From Diplonema papillatum (taxonomy: Eukaryota; Euglenozoa; Diplonemea; Diplonemida; Diplonemidae), in NCBI GenBank assembly GCA_030068145.1, contig JAPJBO010000153.1:248001-312000 (forward strand): a stretch of 64,000 bases of DNA, in the 5' to 3' direction. A program made the position numbers and the translations under genes. Positions 18,661 to 29,414 of the stretch are shown here, in pieces. Every line of letters begins with the position of its first letter. Position 1 is the first letter of the stretch. The notes beneath the pieces are model-generated. The model was not told the origin of the DNA. It ran no database searches and worked only from the letters and a program-made list of their open reading frames with translations.

Positions 18661-19892
18661 GTATCGGTCTGTAATATGCGTTCTTACTTCCTTTGGGTTG
18701 AGGAGGACTTCTCTCTTTATGCGGCATGGAATCGGGGTTTGTATCTTACGTGGCACAAGTAGTGCAGTTTAGTGGTCTAACTTGGTTTGCCGTTTACCTT
18801 TCTTGTTGGCAAGTACACGAGTGCGAGGTTTGAGGACAGCAACGCGGCCGGTCCTATATAAGCCCGAGGTAAGAAGTTCTGGCCTGAGTTTGGGCTTGTG
18901 TTCAGGGGTGTTCCGGATTTTTTCCAAACACGGTAAACTAAATACTCAGGGCAGCCGCCCCTACTTGTGAGAGCCACTCGCTAGAACGCAATGACTGGTC
19001 TTCTTTTTTACGGTGGCAACCAGTGCTCCCGCTAACCTCACTTTTAGTGAGGAAACCCAAATACCCGGGTGAGGCTTTTTTTTCCCCCCCCGCTAGGCTC
19101 TCGCGTTTGGTGCAGGCTATTAGCTTCTGTTGCAGCGGGTCCCCGAGTCTTCCAAATGGGGGGTCCGGGCCCCGGCGAACGGTACCAACGGGAAAAATGT
19201 GAGGAATTCCTCACCCTCTTTTTTGCAGCCTCTTTTTTTTTGAGGAATTCCTCGCACTTTTTCGTTTTGCGGGAGCACTGGTGGCAACCTGGGAGTTTAC
19301 TCCGCAGAGCACAGAGGACACGTCGTGTGCAGCACAATAGGGAAGGGTCAGAAGGGAAAAGGTGGGGAGAGGGGAAAGTTGCAAGAATTTGCTGCTTGGT
19401 ATGATCATTAGTCCAACACGTCTGCACCGTGTTCACATAGAGGCGGGGCACTAAGGGACAGACTTCCGTTTGTAGACCCATGAGAGCCAGCATTCCACTT
19501 CGAGTTCAGCAGCACCAGTTGCTCCCATCTTCTTGTATCCGGAAACTGGCCTGACTCTTTACCTTGCTAACGCACCTTCTCATACCCGGACACGTCAGTT
19601 GAGTCTTGCTTGCTTTTCTGCTACCATCACAATGATTGCTTGCCTACTTGGGGTTTCTTCTTTTTTGTGGACCTTCCCTCCAACCCCCCCCCCCCCCTAA
19701 CGACGGACAGCAAGCGGCAGGCTAGCCCACCCGAAGGCGGTTGATTCCATCTGGCAGGGGTTCTCTGCCTGCAGCAAGCGTCAGACGTGTCCACCCGGAG
19801 GCCGTTGCTCCCTGTAGGGCAGGATTTCCCTGCCAGCGGCTTGGTGCGAAGCCCTGAGTTTAATGTGTAGGCAGAACACGGCCTCTCACACA

Positions 19893-19975
19893 TGTTTGAG
19901 AGAGAGAGAGAGAGAGACGAGTTAGCGTGCAGGGACCATCTCTCTCCGGGGAGTTTCCGGTCTCCTCACTTCGCT
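19893..19975. repeat. (GA)n plus family I, copy 1
   Basis: A short (GA)n run followed directly by GTGCAGGGACCATCTCTC and TTTCCGGTCTCCTCAC. The same 55-bp block follows (GA)n at 21719-21770 and at 25800-25850, always in the same order. Confidence 0.75.
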
Positions 19976-21120
19976 TCGCACTGCTACGGCGGGCGTAAGT
20001 CGCTCCGGAGGCGCGCTGCAGGTTGCGGCTCTGCTACAGTGAGTGGCGGCACCGGAGTTGGTGCTGCAGCGGGCGCTCTGGCCGGTGGGTGAGCTCGTCT
20101 CACGGGGGATCGCCGCCTTGTAATGCGGGTCCTCTTCTTTCTCACGACTGCGCGGCCTACGGCGGCGGCTAACACCTTGATGTATGATGCTAGTACTAGT
20201 GCCGCCCGAGGGAACCGGCTGTGAGCCGAAACTCGACGCCGGTCTCTGCGGACTGCACCAGGAGAGAACTTCGCGGCGGATCACGAAGCACCCGCCCTGC
20301 ACGGGGCACGCGCCCAGGACCCGTGCACGGCTACCGTAGCACCCTCCATGTTTGCACCTTCCTCGGATGCTACCGTCGGGAAGGGGCTTCAACGTAGTTG
20401 GGAAAACACGTTCCCCTTCCCCGCGTTCTGCGTGTGGAGTTACCACCGGGCAACTGCCGCAGCAGCCGCAGATACGTCCTTCGCCCTTGGCTCACTTTCG
20501 GGGAGGTGTCGCTGCTCACCTACCAGTGTGTTCCTGGTCGTTGCCCTGCATTAGTGTGATTGTCAGGCCTTCGACTACCCTGAGCAACGCACTATGCACA
20601 CACCGTGTCTACGTCACAGCAGATGGAACGCGTTTGTTGCGCCGCCGCGGGGGCGGCCTACGAGTGGGTGTCGGTGGTCTCCCCGGAGCCATCGTTGGAT
20701 GACTCCTCGCTCGTTTCTTCGCGTTTTTGCGTCGGTTCGCGCGCCGGGTGGACGCAGCCGGGGGCACACAGTATATCAGCAGAGGGTGAACCTACTCAAC
20801 CATCCCCTCCGCATACTACACTGACGCACTGAACGAGTTTTGAGAGCCTTCCGGCCACCTGTCATGGAGAGGATGGAGAATGCTTTGAACTTGCGCCGCG
20901 ATGAGGGTTCATCGGCGCGGGCTTGTACCGCCTCGTCTCAGTACAGAGGCGTGCCCCAGGGTGCAAACGCCCCGCAGCCGCGCACTCGCGGAACTCACCC
21001 TGTTTTGGCAAGTTTCATGTAAAGTACGGTGCCGACCAGGGGACGTCAGCACTTTGTCTGACCGAGCAAAAATGCCGGTTTCAGCCAAAACCCGACTCTG
21101 CGGTGCCTGTGGGTGTCTGA
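19976..21120. other. GC-rich block, unexplained
   Basis: About 1.1 kb of GC-rich DNA unlike the surrounding repeats. Both strands have interrupted open frames, with Cys/Arg-rich pieces on minus at 20230-20350 and on + at 20940-21120, but none matches a family I know. It may be a decayed retroelement or gene. Confidence 0.3.
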
Positions 21121-21541
21121 ACCCCTGAAACCGTCGCCCGCGCACGTAAACAAGGGGACGGAGGGGGGTGGTGATATAAGCTTGCGGTGGTGGTGTGCAC
21201 GGCTATCGAACTACGGAGATGGTAAGTGAAAAGCTTCGAATTGCAGTGACACACCGTGACGCGCCACGTAACTGCAGTACTGTACAGCACGCGGGGCCAC
21301 TTGAAAGCATAGTTTATATTTGTTTTTTTGTGTTTCCGGCGATCATCGCGCAGTCAGTTGCCTGCGACGGCGTTCTTTTTGATTTTTTTTTTTTTTTTTT
21401 TTGAAACCCGGAAACCCCCACCATCAAGGGTAAGGCCTTAGGGGACTAGTCCCTGTCGGAAATTGTTATTGTTTTCCTCGACTTTTGTCAGAGAAATGCA
21501 CTTCGTAACTTTTTTGCAAATTCTTCTGGACTGGTGCCAAG

Positions 21542-21770
<229 letters not shown>

Positions 21771-22106
21771 CTAATGTAATGCAAAATAGGGACAAGTCCC
21801 CGTTCGGCACGCTCCACATTGGGACTAGTCCCCTAAGGCACCTTACCCACTCATTAATCTTCAACGGTCCCGATCCCGCACGGGCGTACGGAATTATTTT
21901 TTTAGCGGCGCGCTGAGAGCAGAAGGAGAGACAAAATAATTCGCCGCTTGTGATCCCGAGGGACCGGTTTTTGGTGGCCTGCGGCGTTGTTGGTGTTGTT
22001 TGCCCCGGGAATTCTATAGGGGGTTAAAAAATTGGCCAGGCTAGACAGGGATTCTGAGGATCCGGTCAGGGGGGGTCCAGTCGGGGGGAAGAACGGAAAC
22101 CTAGAG

Positions 22107-22345
22107 GTTTTCAGAGTGCAAGTTCGCTTAGGAATCCGGGGTTTTATAGTCTCCGGGTGACCACAGACGTAAAGGTTCCTTCAAGGTATAGTATGCTTGT
22201 GTGTGTATGTTTGCTGCCTATTGCCGACTACTCGACTTATTTTAGCGCGCGCTCTTTTTTCCAAATGTGCTTTGCCAAGTCCATGGCTCTTGTGACCGAC
22301 ACCGAGTTCACGTTCGCGAAGAAAGCGATCTCGGGCCCCCCACAT
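22107..22345. repeat. Family B, copy 2
   Basis: About 240 bp, over 90% identical to 8826-9062: TTCGCTTAGGAATCCGGGGT, GCTCTTGTGACCGACACCGA. 21771-22106 holds nothing recognisable. Confidence 0.85.
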
Positions 22346-22589
22346 TTCCAGAGTTAAAGTTCACTTGGGCTTGGGAGTCTCCGTGTGCATGTAGTTTTGT
22401 CGCCGCCGCGGGAAATCCAGAGGCCCGGAGGGTCCCGACTGTGGCAAATTATCGCGCTGAACTTCTTTTCGACTTTGGGTTGTCGGCGGAAGCGGATCCT
22501 GACCGAATTTGACCGAGCTGACCGGATCTAGTAAACTTCTATAATAGAATGCCCTGGGTTGCTTGTAAAAGAAGAAGAAACCAAAGGAA

Positions 22590-22836
22590 AAGAAATGTGA
22601 AAACGGGTTTTTGCCTAGAGGCTTTTCGTGTTATTCTGCAGGTGCTTTGAGCTATCTTTGTGTCTATGCTTTCAGTCGTCTTCTTAACCATGGTTAAGTG
22701 CGCAAATGGTGTCAGCCGAAGCTGGTAAAGCTTCGGCGCCGCCCACGTTATGTTTGTATAGCATTGAGTTCTTTTAAGTACATGAACCACATGGATTAGC
22801 ATGCACTGATGTTTAGCAGCAGCTGCCAAACATCCG
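22590..22836. repeat. Family A, copy 2
   Basis: Full-length copy matching 719-960 and 38369-38590, including the CTTAACCATGGTTAAG palindrome and the AGCTTCGGC hairpin. 22837-23384 holds no gene I can support. Confidence 0.88.
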
Positions 22837-23384
22837 AAAGAAACTGGTGACGCGATACAGTTCATGGAAGAAAAACACTTTGCTGCAGCGGCGAACTCAC
22901 TTTTTTTTCGCAGGGTGCACGATTCACTGTGTTATTCACTCCTTCCCGAGCGTTATTTGTGTGTTTAAAAGGTCGGTCTTTGAGTCTCTGGTTGACTCCG
23001 TGGAGGCTTCGAGTGGGGGTGAGGAGTGAAGATTTCGTAGCAGACAATGAATTGCCAATGCTCGAAAGAAAACGCGGTTTGGGAGGGTGACACATCGCCT
23101 GCCGATCATAAATCACTCACTAACAGGAGTCCTTCTGGCACGTACCAACGAACACCACGCTTCTTCTCGTTGTGTTGCCGTCGATCTCGAGGGGCGATCA
23201 GTTTGGTGTCTTGCGAACCTTTGTTTGATTGCTCGGGAAAAAGAGAAAGATTCCTCCCCCTATTTTTTTTCTAGGCCTAAGAATTCACCGGACATATCTC
23301 TGTCCGACGACAGCTTGCGCCAGACTAGCCCCCACTGGGCCCCAGGGCGGCTTTCTACAAAGTTGCTTGGTCTCCGTTTTCTAG

Positions 23385-23475
23385 CGTTTATTGTGGTTTA
23401 GAGGTTCGGTGTTTTAGGGTCTCCGGTTGACCATTGAGGCTGTGAGGCGGGTGGTATGAGGGTAGTAGGTATGCT
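23385..23475. repeat. Family C, copy 4
   Basis: TAGCGTTTATTGTGGTTTAG and CTCCGGTTGACCATTGAGGC, as at 18445. It leads directly into the tandem array that follows. Confidence 0.8.
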
Positions 23476-23579
23476 TTTCGTCTCTGTTGCGGCATGGTAG
23501 CGATCCGCGGGTTCCGCCCGCTCTCCCACTCACCTCGAAGTACGCACGTGACGCGCGTGGCCAAAAAAACTCTGTTTTT

Positions 23580-24460
23580 TTCACGCGCGGGATCCAAAAA
23601 ATGTCCGTTTTGGTGCGCTGAGCACGTCGTACCGGGCGCACACCCTTCCACAGGCGGTTGTGTAGTAGAGTAGGAGGTTGTCTGCGTGCTTCATGTCCGT
23701 GGCAGGTAAAGACGCTGTGTACGACGTTGAACCGACGGCATGCGTAGCGCCGTTTACGAGCACAGGCGAACGGCCGTGCGAGAAAACGAAAGCCTATAGG
23801 GGACATGATACGGGTTTCTTGCCACGCTCTTCACGCGCGTACAAAAACGGGCTGTTTTGGTACGCGCGTGATCCAAAAAATGTCCGTTTTGGTGCGCTGA
23901 GCACGTCGTACCGGGCGCACACCCTTCCCACAGGCAGTTGTGTAGTAGAGTAGGAGGTTGCCTGCGCGCTTCATGTCTGTGGCAGGTCGGAAAGACGCTG
24001 TGTACGAGGTTGAACCGACGACATGCCTAGCGCCGTTTACGAGCACAGGTGAACGGCCGTGCGAGAAAACGAAAGCCTGTAGGGGTCATGATACGGGTTT
24101 CTTGCCACGCTCTTCACGCGCGTACAAAAACGGGCTGTTTTGGTACGCGCGTGATCCAAAAACTGTCCGTTTTGGTGCGCTGAGCACGTCGTACCGGGCG
24201 CACACCCTTCCACAGGCGGTTGTGTAGTAGAGTAGGAGGTTGCCTGCGCGCTTCATGTCCGTGGCAGGTCGGAAAGACGCTGTGTACGAGGTTGAACCGA
24301 CGACATGCCTCGCGCCATTTACGAGCGCAGGCGAACGGCTGTGCGAGAAAACGAAAAGAAAAAGCCTGTAGGGGCATAATACGGGCTCTTCACGCGCGTA
24401 CAAAAACGGGCTGTTTTGGTACGCGCGTGATCCAAAAAATGTCCGTTTTGGTGCGCTGAG
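23580..24460. repeat. ~280-bp tandem array with GC hairpin
   Basis: Three units of about 280 bp (GGTGCGCTGAGC landmark near 23612, 23891 and 24173). Each has the hairpin CACGCGCGTAC...GTACGCGCGTG with an 11-bp perfect stem around a loop of about 17 nt. The ends also carry the hairpin, so it separates units. 24461-25379 has no gene; a 12-bp CCCCGTGG/CCACGGGG hairpin lies near 25000. Confidence 0.88.
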
Positions 24461-25379
24461 CTGGTCATGGTTGGTTTCCAGTGTGGGAACTACATTTCCG
24501 CCCACTTTGTGGTGCCTTTAAGTGCTTCTTGTTGCTTTTTTTGGGTGATGAAAGTTGCTTTCTCGCGCACTGTGGTAACCTTTGGGATGGAATGTGCGCA
24601 GCGCTTTGTCCTACCTGCACCTCACACTCGTGTTTCGATTCTTCAACTTCAAAAACGGGTTGTTCGGGCAGATAGATTCTGCGCAAGTACGTACATGTGG
24701 GGTATGCCACCTGCGCAACCACCACGGATCCCAGAGGGGTGATTCTGTCTTGTTTTTGCATTCTGCAGCCAGTCTTTCAGCCTAAACGAGCATCCGACCA
24801 GTTATTCTGGATTTCCTGAGCATTCTAGGACCACCCGAGTGGTAGGTTTCTAGTTTTGGGCTCCTTTTTTCGGAAAAACAGGGGTCTTTTAGGGACCTTT
24901 TAGGGTTAGATAATTCTGAGGCTTCGGGATACGGGTTTTGGAGGGTATACTTCGTCAGAATATTTGTCTCCTCAATTGTATCCACCTCGACCCCGTGGTT
25001 TTAAGGCCACGGGGTTGAATCGAGTTGGATTCTTCGGACATGTATCAGCCATGGAGTTACCACTGTTATCCAACTGGGCCCAAAAGGCACCTTCCCCGGG
25101 TAGATTGCCATCGATTTAATGAGCCGTCTGCAGACCCACTCTTTGTTTGGTATCGTACCATGTGATATGCGCTTCAGCTTTTTCGGAGCCGCAAAAAAAA
25201 AACGTCGATAGAGGTTGATTTGTCGCGCGCTTTCGAGAGAAGTTATTTTGTTTCGTACCCGCCGAAAGTGGACGACCGTTCATTTGTCATTGGATTGGCA
25301 TTCTCGAAGACTTGCTTGAAGAGAGGGAGAGAGGTGCAGCTACGGAACGCAAAGGGGGGGAATGTAGTTTCATACTTGC

Positions 25380-25545
25380 ACGGTGGAGCCCAGTCTCAGA
25401 AGCTGGAGCTTAAGCTGGAGATGACAGGGGTCATACCCGCTTTTCGGGTGAGCGTTTACCCGCGTTGTTAGTTGCAGCACACCCGCTTTTCGGGTGTGTC
25501 AGCACATCCTCGTTAATCCTGAGGCCGGACTTCACCTTGCAGGCA
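25380..25545. repeat. Family M foldback, copy 1
   Basis: Contains GAGCTTAAGCTGGAG and CACACCCGCTTTTCGGGTGT hairpins. Relatives at 33965-34150 and 36115-36250 carry the same parts in different spacing. Probably a MITE family with multiple internal palindromes. Confidence 0.65.
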
Positions 25546-25774
25546 GAAAACTGCCTCGCGTGGGGGGGGGATTGCAAGAACGTGCTTGGAATGGTATATA
25601 CGTGTTCAACATGGGGAGGGGTCACGCACGACAACAAGGAGCTTATACGACGCGAACTAATGGGCTGCAAGCAAGGCTTGGGCTCCATTGGCTAGTGCGC
25701 TAGCATCATGTTACACACTGCTTTGTGGTGCCTGCCCGTCATGCAGGGACTTCGTTCCGAACGACACATAGTAA

Positions 25775-25855
25775 GAGAGCGAGAGAGAGTGAGAGAGAAA
25801 GGCGGGTTAGAGTGCAGGGACCATCTCTCCGGAGAGTTTCCGGTCTCCTCGATAC
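25775..25855. repeat. (GA)-rich plus family I, copy 3
   Basis: A degenerate GA run followed by GGTTAGAGTGCAGGGACCAT and CTCCGGAGAGTTTCCGGTCT. The CTCTCCGGAGAG palindrome is perfect here. 25856-26590 shows no gene. Confidence 0.75.
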
Positions 25856-26589
25856 TCCCCCGGATTGCAGTGGAATACTGCAGCTCAGCGCCCACCCTGG
25901 TCACCCAAGAACCAAGGGGGGCCTTCCCTTTGCGACCTCAAGCTCACTCCCGTGAGTTCCCTGGACGCGGGTATTTCATCTTAAGGGACACGTATCTGCG
26001 AGCTGATGTGTAGCTCCGCGTCTACCGCGGAGGACTGGGGGTCTGCATGTGGGGGGGCCTCTGAGCTAGCGAAATGCGGCGGGCTTTGTGACGGGGGAAC
26101 AGCAACTGGGCTTCGAACAACAAAAAGAGCCCAGCACTGTGGCATGCAGTCCCGGGTGCTCGCAAAGAGACCGCTTGCATGCCGTGCGCGCTTTCATGGT
26201 TCAGGGCTAATGAACCAAACAACGTCCGCCCATCGGACTTCTCGTAAAAGAGTCCGTTCTTGAACATCCGGGGGGTCGGCCAGTTTTTTCCCCGCCCCCG
26301 ATTGTGTTGCCGGTTGATGTACAGGCTGGTGTCTTTCGACGATTTGTTGAAAAAAGAATTGCACTGTGATGCGACACCCCCCGATGCGCTAGGCAACTGC
26401 AGACAGTGACACAACGTCTGTTGCTGAAGTTCGGCCAAAGAGCGGGAAGCATGCCGGCAAGTGTCGGAACTCAGTGCGTATGAGGGATGCACCAACGTGC
26501 GGGTGTTGTGTGAATGAGAAGGGCAGTTTGTTTGCATGCGCCTAACAGCAAACGCATGTGCTAGGCAAAAAGAAGACGAGATAACGTTT

Positions 26590-28700
26590 GGCGGCTAAAT
26601 TGAGGCACAAGAGCGGAGTCCGGAGAACAGGACCCTCAGGAGGATGTCGAGTGTAGAGGTACACTCTTTGTAAGGTGGCAGTGGTGCTAGCTGTACTAGT
26701 ACCTGAATGATCGGACTCCGAAAGAAAAAGGGCCCGTACTCCCCACGCAGCACCCTAAGTTGCCAATAAAGACAAGACAAAGTTCGCTGAGCTGCGGACT
26801 CCAGAAAAGAGGGTCCGCGGGTGCAATGTCTTCCGGGATGTGCTGGAACACGCCGTTGCTGCTGGCACCCTCAAGAACGACAACGCCATCACCCAGATCC
26901 GCTAGGCAACAAGAAAATGACAGGACAACGCCTGCCGCCGAGCTGCAAGAGCGGGTTCCAGAGAAAAGGGTCCGCAGGTGGAATGTTTTGCGGGCCGCGC
27001 TGCGACGTGCTGATACACTGCTGGCACTCAAGGTGGCAACACCCACCAATCTAGGCATGCAATGACAACGTTTGTCGGTGAACGTTGGGTGGCCTAAGGC
27101 AGCTTATACAGCTCGCCGAGATGTGGTTGCCGATAAAGACAGGGTCGTGCCTGTCGTAGAGCTGCAAGCGCGGACTCCAGAGAAGAGGGTCCACAGGTAC
27201 GATGTTTGCGAAAAGCGCTATGGCATGGCTGATGCTGCTGAACACCGCCCAGATCCGGCGAACGTCGGGTAATGTGGTTGCCGATTAAGGCATGGCAACG
27301 TCTGTCGCTGAGCTGCAAGAGCGGACTTCCGAGAAGAGGGTCCGCGGGTACAATGCCTTCTGATGCTGTTGATGCTGGCACCAAGAAGGACAACACCCAG
27401 ATCGGTAGGAAGCTCGATGAATGCTGGGCAACAGAGTGGGCACCACGTAAGGACCCGTTCAGAGCGGGCTCCGGAGAGTGGGTCCGCAGGTGCGGTGTTT
27501 TGCGGAATGCGCTGTGCCTGCTGGCATTCAAGAAGAACAACACCCACCAATCTAGGCAAGTAATACAACGTTTTTCGGCGAACGTTGGACAGCATAAGGC
27601 AGCTTATACAGCTCACCAAGATGGGGTTGCCGATAAAGACAGGGTCTGTCGTAGAGCTGCAAGGGCGGACTCCAGAGTAGAGGGTCCACAGGTACGATGG
27701 TTGCGAAAAGCGCTGTGGCATGCTGATGATGCTGGTACTCAAGAACAACACCACCCAGATCCGGTGAACGTTGGGTAATGTGGTTGCCAAATAAGGCATG
27801 ACAACGTCTGGCGCTGAGCTGCAAGAGCGGACTTCTGAGAAGAGGGTCCGCGGGTACAAATCCCTCTCGGATGTGCTGTGACATGCTGTTGATGCTGGCA
27901 CCAAGAAGAACAACAACACCCAGATCGGTAGGCAAGCTCGATGAATGTTGGGTAACAAAGTGGGCTTCACGAAAGGACCCGATCAGAGCGGGCTCCGGAG
28001 AGTGGGTCCGCAGGTGCGGTGTTTTGTGGAATGCGCTGTGACTGCTGGCGTTCAAGAAGAACAACACCCACCAATCGAGGCCCGCGATGACAACGTTTTT
28101 CGGTTAACGTTGGGCAGCATAAGGCAGCTTATACTGCTCACCGACATGTGGTTGCCGATAAAGAAGCGGACTCCAGAAAAGAGGGTCCACAGGTGATGTT
28201 TTGCGAAATGCGTTGTGGGACGCTGTCGATGCTGGCACGGAAAAACAACACCACCACCACTCAGAATCAATGGGCAAGCAGTGGCAAGGTCTGTCGGTGA
28301 ACGTTGAGCAACAGAGTAGACTCCGCATAAGGCAGCTTGGATAGCTCACCATCATGTGTACAGAGACGGGGTAACGTAACGTCTGTCGCGGGCTGCAAGA
28401 GCGGACTCCAGAGACGAGGGTCCGCAAGCGATATGCTCACCCCGCGGTTATTGCTGGCACCAAGAGCGACAGCACCAGCCAGATCCGATGGTCAGGCAAG
28501 GGCAACGTCTGCTGGTGAACGTGGCCAACAAAGTGGACTCCGCAAAAGGGCCCGTCGGAGCACGTGCAGCGGTGCTCTCTACATGTGAAGCAGACACTGC
28601 GGGGCAGCGTGTGTGCTCTCGTGCCCAGTACACCAGCTTTGCAGGCAAAAGATCAGACTCCAAAAAAGAAATGGTCTGACCACGATATGCGGTGCTGGTA
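26590..28700. repeat. Hairpin array with ~500-bp higher-order unit
   Basis: About twelve copies of a 25-35-bp hairpin of the type GCGGACTCC-loop-GGGTCCGC, spaced about 110-240 bp apart (near 26793, 26950, 27170, 27313, 27464, 27660, 27825, 27988, 28165, 28402 and weaker ones). Three successive hairpin types (4-5-6, then 7-8-9) repeat with a period near 500 bp. Between hairpins recur GGTTGCCGATAAAG, GATGCTGGCACC and CAACACCCA. Minus-strand frames are long but repeat-driven. The array resembles a tandem cluster of structured small RNAs, but no box motifs are clear. Confidence 0.75.
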
Positions 28701-28914
28701 TCTGGGTGGGGGAGGCACGCCAAGATGCGGTTGGCAAGACGCTACTCGTTACTCGTAACCGTAACCGACAACACCTTAATGCCTCACATGCGCTAAAATG
28801 CACCGGACACATGAAGAGTAAAGCGAAACAGTACAGGCGGTGCGCCCAGAATGCGCTCACTTTACAGAGCAAGCGCCGGTAGTGCATGGTATCCATAAGA
28901 TGTATGTGCAGGTA

Positions 28915-29243
28915 TCGCCCTGCTAACAGTAGTAGTCGGGCTTCCGACGCGCAGGTTCGTTCGAAACCACGGCCGCATGACTAAGTACGTCACATCTTGC
29001 CGCTTCGTGACCATCGTGTACTCGTAAAACTCGTCCCGAGAGGTGTCTTCACGGGCGACTCCGTCAGGTCCGAATACGATACGACCGAAACAGCCGGAGC
29101 AGAGTACCGGCGGGAGCGCTGTGCAAGCGGGGGGCTGACGTCCCCAGCAGGATCGCGCACGGACGTGTCGAACCCGACGCGCCGACGTGCGCGCCGCGCC
29201 GGCCCCATAGCAGCTCGACTGCCCCTCCTCGGCAGCCCCGTGT
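28915..29243 (-). pseudogene. Partial copy of the 605-residue gene 3' end
   Basis: Copies the last third of the 29415-31232 gene, including its stop, with internal deletions (for example bases equivalent to 29702-29735) and changed reading frame. Landmarks CAGTAGTAGTCGGGCTTCCG and ACTAAGTACGTCACATCTTG are shared. It lies 170 bp downstream of the parental stop in tandem orientation. Confidence 0.9.
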
Positions 29244-29414
29244 GTCGGGCGGTGACGTGCTCACTCTACTGCAGAGCAAGGCGTTGTTTGGAAATTACTC
29301 GCTGCGGTTGATTGTAACCCAACACTGTTGAACAATCCGATACGGCAATCCCCTTCAGTGAACTAGCCGTATCGTAGACTATGTGTGCAGATATCGCGTT
29401 ACGCACGCGCCCTG

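Noticed and set aside
26696..28427. Several 100-250-codon minus-strand ORFs
   Set aside because: They follow the hairpin array, shift frame between units and have no conserved start or domain.
23580..28700. CRISPR-like regular spacing of repeats
   Set aside because: Units are too long (over 100 bp), spacers are themselves repeated, and the DNA is eukaryotic.
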